Shown in pieces: positions 34,499-43,222 of a DNA stretch of 64,000 bases. A model generated the notes under the pieces. The model saw only the letters and a list, made by a program, of their open reading frames with translations, was not told the origin of the DNA and did no database searches. Made by a program: the position numbers and the translations under genes. The DNA comes from Pseudobdellovibrionaceae bacterium (GTDB lineage Bacteria > Bdellovibrionota > FAC87 > UBA2466 > JACKAF01). The stretch's first letter is position 1; each line of letters starts with the position of its first letter. Location: NCBI GenBank assembly GCA_020635235.1, contig JACKAF010000003.1:62001-126000 (forward strand), in the 5' to 3' direction.

Positions 34499-36385
34499 AT
34501 GGCTAACTTTAATAGTTTCAGGGTTCACGCCCGCAAATGGATTTTGGGACTGGCATCAGCTTACTTATTGTACATAGCAGCGAGCGTGCTGTTACTGAAT
34601 GGTGCATTTGTTCGTAACCAGGTAAACAATCACTGGAACGATGGCTATATAGATTACCGCTGGGCCTGGTCACCGTTCCCGGGAGCTCTCGAGATTCATG
34701 GCTTTGAGCTGCGCCATGAAGATCAAAACGTTCATTGGCACCTGACAATGGATCGTCTTTGGACGGCAGTGGAGTTTAGCGACCTCCTATTTTCCAATCT
34801 AAGTTTTGAAGAAGTTATTGGGACGGATGTCGGCTTCCATTTTTACGAGAAGCGCTTGCGTAGTGATAAACGCTGGGCCAGATATTTGCCCTCGGTTCCC
34901 CCCGTCCCTGGTAGAAAGGCGTTTGTACCACCAAAGCACAAAAAGTACCCGCTCCCGGCGAATCCGTGGCAAGTACGTGTCAGAGGAATCAAACTCCGAG
35001 GCTTCAAAGAGCTATGGTTTGATCAGTTTCGTTACCGGGGGCAGCTAAATATTGGCGGTGAATTTGTACTTGCGCCACAAATACGTGTTGGAGTTGGGCC
35101 GGTAAAACTGGGTGCCCAATCAGGTGAGCTGTTCATCGGCGAGCGGCCCATTGCTACCGGGATCGCGCTTGATCTATCCGGGAAAATTATTCCCTTTCCG
35201 GCCGATTGCGTGCCCGGCAACCGAATTTTTCACTATATTAATGCGAGGTCCGATCTTCTTGCTAATGGTGATTTGGCAAACGCCTTGAACCTTTACCTAA
35301 GTGGCAAGTGGCCAATGGTCGCGCATTCTGGCGAGGGGAAGCTCCAGGCGGGCGTGCTGATGGAAAGAGGGGAATTCAAGAATCCCAGCCGAGTGTCGTT
35401 TGCCTCAAAGGATATGGAGTTTTCCTTAGCCTCGGCCCGAATAATGGGGGAGGCGGAGTTTTTGTGGGAGGTAGAAAAGAATTTTGGGAGGTACCGCGTT
35501 GAATTTGCTGATTTTAAGATGGCAAACTGGCGCCGGAAGGCCGAACGCCCACTTCTTTCCGGAAATTACCTCCACCTCAGCGGTAGCCATTTGGGCGTCT
35601 CGATGGAGAGCGGTTTCGCGCAGGGAGGGCGGCGAAAGCTGTTGCTTAAGAACGCCAAACTGGATTTGCAAGCGGTGCAGTCTTTCCTTCCTCGGCAAAC
35701 CCCGGTCCAGTTTCTTGACGGGGATGCGCGACTGAACCTGGATATCCGTGGTGCCGCTGACGGATTGGACGAAGGAAGATTGGAACTCCAAGCAAGAAAA
35801 ACCCAAGTGCAGTACAAGAAAACCCGGCTTGTCGGCGATTTGTCGCTAAAGACGGACATCATGGCGGATTCTTTGCCTTCGGGTGATTTGAGTCTTGGTA
35901 ACCTTGAAGTTGGGGTGAATAATTTTTCCGTGCGGCAATCGCAGACGGAAATGTCTTCCCGCTGGTGGGGCAAGGTCAACGTTATGGCGGGCGCCGTGAA
36001 TCTTGGAAAGAAACCTGTAGTAGTGCTGCCTGCGAAGTTTGCCCTAAAAAACGCTGCCCCGCTACTTGCGGTTTTTGGTTTGGACAACAAGATCCCTGGG
36101 TTTGTGGAAGACGCTTTGACTGAAGAAGGGCTTCGGGGCGCCGCAACCGTGAAAATTGACCACGATCTATTTTCAGTGAACGAGGCGTGGGTGAAGAATG
36201 AGCGCCTTGAGTTGCGAGGCCGCTACCAAAGTGCTCCTTGGGACACGCGCGGTGTCTTGCTAGCGAAGTGGGAACCGTTCGCTGTCGGGCTTGAGGTGGT
36301 CGGGAAACAAACCCACCTGGTGCTTAACGATGCCATCGATTGGTATAGAAAATACCCGCCTCTAAGCGAACCCAAAGTTGAGTAA
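34499..36385 (+). CDS. AsmA/DUF748-like envelope protein
   Basis: 628 residues. One N-terminal membrane segment (WILGLASAYLLYIAASVLLLNGAFV) anchors a long beta-rich periplasmic region. Motifs such as NDGYIDYRWAWSPFPGALEIHGFEL and GDARLNLDIRGAADGLDEG are typical of AsmA-like or DUF748 repeats that carry lipids between membranes. It has its own sigma-54 promoter directly after the regulator gene. Substrate and partners are unknown; with tamB it gives two proteins of this superfamily in one region. Confidence 0.75.
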   Translation: MANFNSFRVHARKWILGLASAYLLYIAASVLLLNGAFVRNQVNNHWNDGYIDYRWAWSPFPGALEIHGFELRHEDQNVHWHLTMDRLWTAVEFSDLLFSNLSFEEVIGTDVGFHFYEKRLRSDKRWARYLPSVPPVPGRKAFVPPKHKKYPLPANPWQVRVRGIKLRGFKELWFDQFRYRGQLNIGGEFVLAPQIRVGVGPVKLGAQSGELFIGERPIATGIALDLSGKIIPFPADCVPGNRIFHYINARSDLLANGDLANALNLYLSGKWPMVAHSGEGKLQAGVLMERGEFKNPSRVSFASKDMEFSLASARIMGEAEFLWEVEKNFGRYRVEFADFKMANWRRKAERPLLSGNYLHLSGSHLGVSMESGFAQGGRRKLLLKNAKLDLQAVQSFLPRQTPVQFLDGDARLNLDIRGAADGLDEGRLELQARKTQVQYKKTRLVGDLSLKTDIMADSLPSGDLSLGNLEVGVNNFSVRQSQTEMSSRWWGKVNVMAGAVNLGKKPVVVLPAKFALKNAAPLLAVFGLDNKIPGFVEDALTEEGLRGAATVKIDHDLFSVNEAWVKNERLELRGRYQSAPWDTRGVLLAKWEPFAVGLEVVGKQTHLVLNDAIDWYRKYPPLSEPKVE

Positions 36386-36389
36386 CAAT

Positions 36390-36405
36390 TGGTACCATCT
36401 TTGCA
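36390..36405 (+). promoter_or_regulatory. Sigma-54 promoter of the superoxide dismutase gene
   Basis: TGGTACCATCTTTGCA: GG-N10-GC with a perfect TTGCA. Predicted start near 36416, leader about 45 nt with AAGGAGG before the ATG at 36461. It lies in the only 75-bp gap between the AsmA-like gene and the dismutase gene. Confidence 0.72.
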
Positions 36406-36460
36406 ATATTACTCTGTAGAGATTGTAAAAATGTATCCAATTGCAACAAGGAGGTTCTAA

Positions 36461-37120
36461 ATGTCTTATGAGGCGCGTGACTACACGCATTTGCTTGGCA
36501 ATCTTCCAGGATTCAGTGATGAACAGCTGAAAGCTCACCTCGAACTCTACCGAGGCTATGTAAAAGGCACGAACGAAATTATCGACAAATTGGAAAACCG
36601 CGATAGAAAGGCGGCTGCCTACGCGTTTGGTGAGTACAGCGAGTTGAAGCGTCGGTTACCAGTGGCTTACAACGGCATGTGGTTGCACGAGTTGTACTTT
36701 GACAATCTAAAACCAGATGTCGATGACGATGGCAGCTTCAGAGAGGCAGTCCAGAAACAGTGGTCTAGTGTAAAAGATTGGAAAGAAGGTGTTGTTGCGA
36801 CCGCCAAGACCGGGCCCGGTTGGGTGATTACAGCTCTGGAACAGACAACGCACCAACTGCGGACCGTCTTCGTTGCCGAACACCATATAGGATGGATGGC
36901 TAACCACACACCAATCATGGTTCTCGATATGTGGGAACACGCCTACATGATCGATTTTGGGATAGAAAAAACGGCCTACCTAAATGCTTTCATGGAGAAC
37001 CTAAATTGGGAGATTCTTGACCGGCGCTACAGAGCTGCCGCGGCGGAGGTTCACAAAAACGTCAGTGACGCCCCGAGAAATCTAAACTACGTTCACGCGG
37101 CAGGAGGCGGAATAGGCTAA
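36461..37120 (+). CDS. Fe/Mn superoxide dismutase
   Basis: 219 residues, no signal peptide. The four metal ligands are in place: His26 (HLELYRGYV), His76 (LHELYFDNL), Asp156 and His160 (LDMWEHAYMIDFG). The canonical DVWEHAYYLDY is changed to DMWEHAYMIDF and the N-terminal HHxxH region to a single His, so it belongs to a divergent branch and metal preference cannot be predicted. It converts superoxide to peroxide in the cytoplasm. Expression from a -24/-12 promoter is unusual for this enzyme. The permease gene follows after 1 bp. Confidence 0.9.
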   Translation: MSYEARDYTHLLGNLPGFSDEQLKAHLELYRGYVKGTNEIIDKLENRDRKAAAYAFGEYSELKRRLPVAYNGMWLHELYFDNLKPDVDDDGSFREAVQKQWSSVKDWKEGVVATAKTGPGWVITALEQTTHQLRTVFVAEHHIGWMANHTPIMVLDMWEHAYMIDFGIEKTAYLNAFMENLNWEILDRRYRAAAAEVHKNVSDAPRNLNYVHAAGGGIG

Positions 37121-37121
37121 T

Positions 37122-38183
37122 ATGGCGCGATCTAATAGTCAGGCACCAAACAATCATATCTTTGCTCAGCGGGTGGGACTGGGGATCTTTTTTGTAATCC
37201 TACTTTTCCTCACCCGTGAGTTTCTGGCTCCTTTGGCGGTCGGAGCGATCTTTACCGTCGTTTTCTTTCCGCTCTATGAGCGTCTCCGGAAAAAGTTTAA
37301 GGAAGGTCCAAGGCAACGTCGCCTGGCTTCGGCTCTTACGACCGCACTCTTTTGTTTAAGCGTGCTGTTGCCCCTGGGGGGGATGATTTTTGCAGGTGCG
37401 GACGCCGGACTGGATCAACTCGAGGCGCTCAAAAAGACTTCGGAACAAAATGGTGGGGATCTATCGAGTTGGATGGATTCTTTGCACATTGCTGAGAAAA
37501 TTTCGCAGTGGTTACCCATGGAGGAAGAACAGCTTAACGAGTCTTTGAAGGCCGGGCTTGGCGCCGTCGCCGGAGGACTCGCCAAACTCCTGCAAGCGGT
37601 ACTGGCTCAAATTCCGTACGTACTGGTTTCGGGTTTGGTAGTTTTGCTGGCGGTCTATTTTCTGCTCATAGACGGCGAGCGAAGTGTGCAGCTGATACAG
37701 GAACGTTCTCCGTTCCCAAAACGCCAAACGTCTATCGTCCTTAAGTCTGTGCGGGCCTCATGCAATTCGGCGATCTTGGCCTCGCTGGTAACTGGCCTCA
37801 TTCAAGCGCTGTTGATGGTGCTTGCCGCCATAATTTTTGGCGTACCCAACGTGGTGTTGATCGGACTAGGCACCTTTATTTCTTCGCTCGTCCCACTTCT
37901 CGGAACTGCGCCGATCACGCTGGGCATTGCCTTAATGTTTTTTATTGAGGGCGCGAGTGGCAAAGCCATCGGAATCCTTCTGGTAGGTGTTTTTGTCGGG
38001 ATTGTTGATAATTTTGTTCGTCCTCAGTTGGTGCGAAGCGGGACCCGCATCCACCCATTGAGCGCGTTTGTGTTTACGTTCGGTGCGGTGAGTACCATCG
38101 GTTTTTATGGGCTCTTTATTGGGCCGGTCGCTGCAGGGATTCTATCAGCGATGATCCGTTCGTGGCGGGAAAACGGGGCTTGA
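37122..38183 (+). CDS. AI-2E family (PerM-like) transporter
   Basis: 353 residues with about eight hydrophobic segments and the family's central loop. C-terminal motifs: FGVPNVVLIGLGTFISSLVPLLGTAPI and GIVDNFVRPQLVRSGTRIHPLSAFVFTFGAVSTIGFYGLFIGPV. The family includes autoinducer-2 exporters and PerM-type permeases of unknown cargo; cargo cannot be told here. It starts 1 bp after the dismutase gene and shares its sigma-54 promoter. Confidence 0.85.
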   Translation: MARSNSQAPNNHIFAQRVGLGIFFVILLFLTREFLAPLAVGAIFTVVFFPLYERLRKKFKEGPRQRRLASALTTALFCLSVLLPLGGMIFAGADAGLDQLEALKKTSEQNGGDLSSWMDSLHIAEKISQWLPMEEEQLNESLKAGLGAVAGGLAKLLQAVLAQIPYVLVSGLVVLLAVYFLLIDGERSVQLIQERSPFPKRQTSIVLKSVRASCNSAILASLVTGLIQALLMVLAAIIFGVPNVVLIGLGTFISSLVPLLGTAPITLGIALMFFIEGASGKAIGILLVGVFVGIVDNFVRPQLVRSGTRIHPLSAFVFTFGAVSTIGFYGLFIGPVAAGILSAMIRSWRENGA

Positions 38184-38201
38184 GGGGACTTGCCCCTCAA
38201 G
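38179..38201. terminator. Hairpin at the end of the dismutase-permease unit
   Basis: A 9-bp perfect stem (CTTGAGGGG / CCCCTCAAG) with a 5-nt loop includes the permease stop codon. It lies between convergent genes. There is no good U-run on either strand, so termination would be weak or factor-assisted. Confidence 0.45.
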
Positions 38202-38217
38202 CTCAAAACCGTCTGAT

Positions 38218-38409
38218 TTAGTGGCTTTCACCGGTGGCTTCGTCCATTTCTTCACCGGCGGCTTCGCCCGCTTCCTTCATGGCGTCGCCGGCTTCTTCAA
38301 CGGCATTCTCCATATGTTCTTCCGCTTTTTCGGCCGGACTCTTCTTCACGCAAGCCGGAAAAGCAGAAAGGAATAACAGACCAACTAGGCTAACCAGAAC
38401 CATCTTCAT
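38218..38409 (-). CDS. Small acidic lipoprotein
   Basis: 63 residues from the ATG at 38409, with AGGAGG 9 nt upstream. A short signal sequence ends in a lipobox-like FPAC, so the mature protein starts at Cys. The mature part is a single acidic helix with repeated EEA-x-AMKEAGEAAGEEM patterning. Small helical lipoproteins of this kind are often stress-induced. Function unknown. Confidence 0.7.
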   Translation of the reverse strand: MKMVLVSLVGLLFLSAFPACVKKSPAEKAEEHMENAVEEAGDAMKEAGEAAGEEMDEATGESH

Positions 38410-38702
38410 AAGTAGTAACCTCCTAATAGTAGCCCTTAAGCAAACTGGTTTTGCACAAGGAGCGCACATTCTATATCACGTTTTTTCATCGATGAAAGAG
38501 ACATTCTGAGACCATCGAGGTCCCATTTGGTTCTCGGGCGTGTCCGATTTCCTAAGCCGCAGAGACTGGCTTGGCCTTAGGCCCAAGGATTGACAACCTG
38601 AGTCGATCCACGCTCTCATCAAGGTAGCCGTTCAACTTGAAAATCGGTCGGGAGCGCGAGGTTGTCGTGATGCGCCCCGGTCGGGCACTACCAGGGGGAC
38701 TC

Positions 38703-40151
38703 ATGCGTCTGCTTTCGCGTTTGTTGTTTGTAGCTTTGTGCTTTGGTGCGTTTGCACCTCTGCTCCGGGCACAGAATGCCGCCCGCGAGTTTTACAGCGA
38801 ATATAGTCGTCCCAACGACGATCGTTTCCAAAATGCTGCGGGTGGATCGGGAGAGCCTTACGAAGTTTCGCGAATTCGCATCACACTCGTTGCTACCCCT
38901 ACCAATAATGGCCACCAATTAAGTCTGCGTTGGGTCTCCAAGATGGTGACCGGCCGACACGTCGAGGCCGGTAAGCACGTGGTGCTGCGGGAGTCTCGCA
39001 GCAGCCTGAAAGGTGAAACCGAGATCTTGGATCCCGGAAGGCGCAAAGAAGAAGTTATCCGAGACCTTGAGATCGTTTACCCGAAGGGAGTGGACGCCAA
39101 CTCATCAATTGAGGACAAGATTGGGAGCGAGCTGAAAACCTCGCTCGTTTTGGGTGAAGTGACCGAGGACGGCGAATACTCTGGCGATCTTCAAATGCGT
39201 ACCCGCGCTTCTCAGAAGGGAGATTTGATTACAGAGAGCTCACAAGGTGTAACCCATTTTGTCGGACAGAAGGTTTCCGTATTTCACAACATTAGCTGGA
39301 AGGTAAAAATTGAAAACGGCAAGGCAATTGACGGCGAGGTTAAGGCCGCCCGCCCGACCGTGCCGCAACTGAAGCTTGTGGATAGCAACTGCTTGTATTG
39401 TGATTCGGAACTCAAAGAAAATCAGCCCTACCCCAAGCAGCCCAAAGCCGCCAAGTGCAAAAGCGAAACCGTAGGGCACAAGGGCGAAGAGATTGCGGAA
39501 GAGACCGAGTATGACAAGTTACAAAAGCGTATGGCCAAGCTGATCGACGCCGCGGGGTGCACCAACTGCCACGGTGAGGGGAGTGCGGCTAATTTTCGCT
39601 TTTGTGACGACGGGACTCCAATCTACCCGAAAGAGGATGCCCATAACATTTACGCGCTACTCACCAACGCCAAAGAAGTGAAGTGGGACCGCTATCCGTC
39701 TGGAATGAAGGAGGCAGTAGACGATTTGCGCGAGGCGGAAAAAGAGAGTCACTCCATTTCTGCCTGGGCTTACAAGACCGGCGTAGCACCGGGTTTGGAC
39801 GTGGTCTTCGCAAAAGGAGTGGTGTGTACCTATACCTTGCGGTTTTCTACGCTTAGTGGAAAGGCGGTTTACGAAGCGGCAATGGACGCTCCACCTAGCG
39901 AGGGGGACTTTAACTCCGCGCTATCGAAATCCTGTTCGGACTGCCTACGCCAGCTACGCAATAAGAAAATCGAGCTTTTGGACAAGGGAATCTCGTTTGC
40001 GTCCTATGGATGCGTTCTCACGCGGGAAAGTTGCCAGGACGCAGCAGCCGGAACGCGTTTCACAATTGGGTCGCGGTCTTTGCGCAAAGCGCTCGCTAGC
40101 GTTGCGGACGAAAACACGGACTTGATTAGCTATTGTCGGACGGACGAATAA
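38703..40151 (+). CDS. Exported CxxCH-containing protein, paralogue A
   Basis: 482 residues from ATG 38703. The signal peptide (RLLSRLLFVALCFGAFAPLLRAQ) is followed by a family block EFYSEYSRPNDDRFQNAAGGSGEPYEVSRIR. A single heme-attachment-like motif CTNCH is at 286-290, followed by the conserved NFRFCDDGTPIYP. Further cysteines (CLYC, CSDC) could form disulfides. It is homologous along its length to the gene at 46853-48256. I do not recognise a named family; a mono-heme c-type cytochrome or a zinc/disulfide protein are both possible. The last 26 bp overlap a convergent small gene. Confidence 0.75.
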   Translation: MRLLSRLLFVALCFGAFAPLLRAQNAAREFYSEYSRPNDDRFQNAAGGSGEPYEVSRIRITLVATPTNNGHQLSLRWVSKMVTGRHVEAGKHVVLRESRSSLKGETEILDPGRRKEEVIRDLEIVYPKGVDANSSIEDKIGSELKTSLVLGEVTEDGEYSGDLQMRTRASQKGDLITESSQGVTHFVGQKVSVFHNISWKVKIENGKAIDGEVKAARPTVPQLKLVDSNCLYCDSELKENQPYPKQPKAAKCKSETVGHKGEEIAEETEYDKLQKRMAKLIDAAGCTNCHGEGSAANFRFCDDGTPIYPKEDAHNIYALLTNAKEVKWDRYPSGMKEAVDDLREAEKESHSISAWAYKTGVAPGLDVVFAKGVVCTYTLRFSTLSGKAVYEAAMDAPPSEGDFNSALSKSCSDCLRQLRNKKIELLDKGISFASYGCVLTRESCQDAAAGTRFTIGSRSLRKALASVADENTDLISYCRTDE

Positions 40152-40320
40152 GTAGGTTCGTGGAATCTTTCCTAGAGTCGGTGAACCAGTCCGATGTTTG
40201 CGAGAGAGCTTTGTTTGATACCGCTCCCAGAAAGTAATGGGTTTTGTCTTTCTCCGCGGCTTCTAGTGAGAACGGAGTGGACATCGCCGCCCAACAGAGC
40301 AAAACCAACAAAACTTTCAT
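40126..40320 (-). CDS. Small exported protein, unknown
   Basis: 64 residues from the ATG at 40320, with GGGGGA 4 nt upstream. MKVLLVLLCWAAMSTPFSLEAA is a clear signal peptide, leaving a mature peptide of about 42 residues (EKDKTHYFLGAVSNKAL...). No known family. A TTGAAA-N16-TATCCC pair upstream on the minus strand could be its promoter. It overlaps the convergent CxxCH gene by 26 bp, which lowers confidence slightly. Confidence 0.55.
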   Translation of the reverse strand: MKVLLVLLCWAAMSTPFSLEAAEKDKTHYFLGAVSNKALSQTSDWFTDSRKDSTNLLIRPSDNS

Positions 40321-40409
40321 TTTTTCCCCCATTGAAAAAGTGTACCCCCCGTGTGCCGGGGATACAAAAATTCTTTCTCTTTTCAAGCATACCAGTGTAA
40401 CTCCATTGG

Positions 40410-41342
40410 ATGGGGGAAAAAGACGCCATTCTGATTAGTAAAGAACTCAAAAAGAATTACGGCAAACTCGTCGCTGTAGACGGGGTTTCGCTTGAAATTC
40501 AACCGGGCCAGTGTGTCGGGCTTTTGGGGCCCAACGGCGCAGGAAAATCGACATTTATAGGCATGGTCTACGGGGCGACACCCCGCTCCGGTGGCGAACT
40601 AAGTGTTTTTGGTTTGGATCCTCAGACAAATAGCCGCGACATCAAGAAGCGAGTCGGGGTCGTAACGCAAGAAGACTGCTTGGACGAGGCCATGACCGTT
40701 CAAGAAAACATGTCAATGTTTGCCCGCTTTAGCGGCGTCCCAAGCCACGAGATAGAAAGGCGGGTGCGCAAGCTCTTGGAGTTTATGGCGCTTGATCACA
40801 AGAGAGACGCTTCCATTCGGGCGCTCTCAGGTGGAATGAAGCGGCGCTTGGTCTTTGTGCGAGCGTTGCTGGCGCAGCCTGAGCTCATTATTCTAGATGA
40901 ACCCACTACGGGTCTCGATCCGGCGGTAAGGCACTTGCTTTGGGAAAAAGTGTTGGAGCTCAAAGAGGCCGGCACCACTATCCTATTGACGACGCATTAT
41001 ATGGATGAGGCAGAAAGGCTTTGTGAGCGGCTCATAATTATGGACCAAGGCAAGATTCGTGAAGACGCTCCCCCGCGGGAACTGATTGAGCGGCATTGTC
41101 CCGGATACGTGGCTCATTTCAGGAATCGGGAAGTGGGCAACACGCTACACCATTACCTGAGTGAGCACCCGGAAGGTGTCGTGTACGAAGATTCTGCTGG
41201 GGTCGGTGTAAGAGGTCCAGACTTACCTTGGATTAGTGCAATGGTTTCAAAAATTGAAACCGCACCCGAAGTAGTACGTCCCGCGAATTTGGAGGATGTT
41301 TTTTTGAAAATTACTGGAAGAGGGCTTGGCAGCCATGCTTGA
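40410..41342 (+). CDS. NodI/DrrA-type ABC transporter ATPase
   Basis: 310 residues. Walker A GPNGAGKST, signature LSGGMKRRL, Walker B LIILDEPTTGLDP and H-loop TTHYMDEAERL are all canonical, in contrast to the degenerate ATPase at 12937. The C-terminal 70 residues resemble the NodI/DrrA tail. With the next gene it forms an exporter of the NodIJ type, whose relatives move lipo-oligosaccharides or drugs. The cargo is not evident. Confidence 0.9.
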   Translation: MGEKDAILISKELKKNYGKLVAVDGVSLEIQPGQCVGLLGPNGAGKSTFIGMVYGATPRSGGELSVFGLDPQTNSRDIKKRVGVVTQEDCLDEAMTVQENMSMFARFSGVPSHEIERRVRKLLEFMALDHKRDASIRALSGGMKRRLVFVRALLAQPELIILDEPTTGLDPAVRHLLWEKVLELKEAGTTILLTTHYMDEAERLCERLIIMDQGKIREDAPPRELIERHCPGYVAHFRNREVGNTLHHYLSEHPEGVVYEDSAGVGVRGPDLPWISAMVSKIETAPEVVRPANLEDVFLKITGRGLGSHA

Positions 41343-42102
41343 GACCTTCTCACTGTCGTGGCGGGTTGCTGTTCGTCACTGGTTGATCTTTCGCAAGGAT
41401 CTCTTTGCGAATGTTTCTCCCACCATTATTGATCCGACACTCTTTCTGATTTGTTTAGGATTGGGTCTCGGAGCTTACGTTAACCAAGTAGAAGGGCTCA
41501 GTTACGCCAGATACGTGGCACCCGGCTTAGCAGTCTCTACTGCGCTTTTCACCGCTTTTTTTGAGTGCTCTTATAACTTCTATGTCCGCTTGACCTTCGA
41601 AAATATTTACAAGGCTATCCTTACGACACCCATTGGTCCGCGCGAGATACTTTTTGGTGAATTTATCTGGATAGTGCTCAAAGGAATGGGGATGACCTCG
41701 ATGGTTACGCTTTGGTTGGTTGTTTTCGGCTTTTGCCATTGGGAGTATGCGCTGCTGATGCCGATTCTAGGAGGACTCGTTTCTTTTGCCTGCGGGGCAT
41801 TGGGGCTCATTGCGAGTTCGCTCGTAAAAAACATCAACCAGTTCCAAACAGTTTACAGCCTGGTTATCAGTCCGATGTTTTTCTTTTCGGGGATTTTCTT
41901 TCCCATCAAAGATCTCTTTTGGCCGCTGCGCTGGCTCGCCAATTTATCCCCGTTCTACCATGGTGTGAGTCTAGGTCAGCATATACTTTGGGCGCGTGAA
42001 TTGGGTGTGGGTCTGGCCATTCACGGTTCCGCCCTGCTTGCCTTGTCGTTCTTGCTAGGCGCCATTGCGTACCGGCGTGTGCACCCGCTACTGTACAAAT
42101 AG
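41335..42102 (+). CDS. NodJ-type ABC-2 transporter permease
   Basis: 255 residues from ATG 41335, overlapping the ATPase gene by 8 bp. Six hydrophobic segments; the NodJ-like blocks DPTLFLICLGLGLGAYV, YARYVAPGLAVSTALFTAFFECSYN and VISPMFFFSGIFFPI are clear. It is the membrane half of the exporter encoded with 40410-41342. Confidence 0.88.
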   Translation: MLETFSLSWRVAVRHWLIFRKDLFANVSPTIIDPTLFLICLGLGLGAYVNQVEGLSYARYVAPGLAVSTALFTAFFECSYNFYVRLTFENIYKAILTTPIGPREILFGEFIWIVLKGMGMTSMVTLWLVVFGFCHWEYALLMPILGGLVSFACGALGLIASSLVKNINQFQTVYSLVISPMFFFSGIFFPIKDLFWPLRWLANLSPFYHGVSLGQHILWARELGVGLAIHGSALLALSFLLGAIAYRRVHPLLYK

Positions 42103-42206
42103 AGGCGGCTCCGCCAGCGCTTATCTAATATGCCGAGCTTACTAGGTTTTTACTTCTACCTCCCTTTTTGAAGACTTCGCTAACGAACCGCGTTAGGGTG
42201 GGTCCG

Positions 42207-43220
42207 TTGAGCTACCAACGACGAAAAATGAAACTATTCTTGCTGGTTCTAATTTTTTTGGGGATCTTGGGCGTAGGCTTTTTCGCGGGTCACTATACGG
42301 CCAATTTGGGGAAACCGGCCGATCGCCACCCGGTCCGAATTGCGGAGGTCGGCATTCCGGAAGGCGCGCTGCTTTACGTAGCGTATGCCAAGGACTTTTT
42401 CGACAGTGAGGGAAATGCAGTAACGCTTACTCCCTATGTTGCGGGTAGGGATGCGCTCCAGGCGCTTGTGGAAGGCAAGGCGGATGTTGCAACTGTTGCC
42501 AACACGCCGATTGTTCACAATGCGCTCGAGGGCAAGCGGTTCAAGGTGCTCGCTACATTGGGGACGTCCCGGGTAATGGGAATTATGGCCGACCGCAAGT
42601 TGGTTGCCAGTCCCGCGGATCTGATTGGGAAAAGAATTGGGGTTCCATTTGATACAGCAGGCGAATATTTTTTGGATCTGCTTCTGGCTCGCTACAATAT
42701 CCCGGCTGAAAAAGTCTTCCGAGTGAACGTGGATCCGAACGGCATGTTGAGTGCCCTGCTGCAGAATAGAATTCAGGCTGCCGTGACATGGAATCCCTAC
42801 ATCAGCCAAATCCGCCAGGCCTTTGGCAAAGGTTACGCTTTTTATTCCGGCGATGAATTTTACGTCCTCTCTTGGAACTTGGTCGCCACTGAAGCCTTTG
42901 CCTCAGATACGCGCAGATCAAGCAGTTTGTTAAGAGCTTTTGATCGTGCGCGCGAGTTTATGGAAAGCTCGCCAGAGGAAGCCAAAATTTTGGTTTCCAA
43001 CGCTTTGCGAGTTGAAAATCGACTTTTGGATCCTTACTGGCCCGATATGGAATTTGATACAACCCTCGATCAAAGCTTGATTCTAGCGATGGAAGCGCAA
43101 GCCCGATGGTATGCGCAGAAAGAACGCTACAAAGGTCAGGCCGTTCCCAACTTTCTGGATTACCTGAGTTTAGATCCCCTGACACAGGTCAGTCCCGAAA
43201 AAGTAGGTGTGATTCGTTAG
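42207..43220 (+). CDS. NMT1/SsuA-like binding protein with membrane anchor
   Basis: About 337 residues. TTG 42207 (AGGGTGGG upstream) or ATG 42228 are the likely starts. An N-terminal hydrophobic segment (LFLLVLIFLGILGVGFFAGHY) has no lipobox and probably stays as an anchor. The rest is a periplasmic binding fold: VRIAEVGIPEGALLYVAYAKDFF, ALVEGKADVATVANTPIVHNAL, GKRIGVPFDTAGEYFLDLLL and AAVTWNPY. No matching importer genes are present, and the histidine kinase starts 2 bp later, so it is more likely a ligand sensor for that kinase. Confidence 0.8.
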   Translation: MSYQRRKMKLFLLVLIFLGILGVGFFAGHYTANLGKPADRHPVRIAEVGIPEGALLYVAYAKDFFDSEGNAVTLTPYVAGRDALQALVEGKADVATVANTPIVHNALEGKRFKVLATLGTSRVMGIMADRKLVASPADLIGKRIGVPFDTAGEYFLDLLLARYNIPAEKVFRVNVDPNGMLSALLQNRIQAAVTWNPYISQIRQAFGKGYAFYSGDEFYVLSWNLVATEAFASDTRRSSSLLRAFDRAREFMESSPEEAKILVSNALRVENRLLDPYWPDMEFDTTLDQSLILAMEAQARWYAQKERYKGQAVPNFLDYLSLDPLTQVSPEKVGVIR

Positions 43221-43222
43221 CT

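Noticed and set aside
42109..42120. Short GGCGG-CT-CCGCC hairpin after the NodJ-like gene as a terminator
   Set aside because: Five-bp stem, two-base loop and no U-run.
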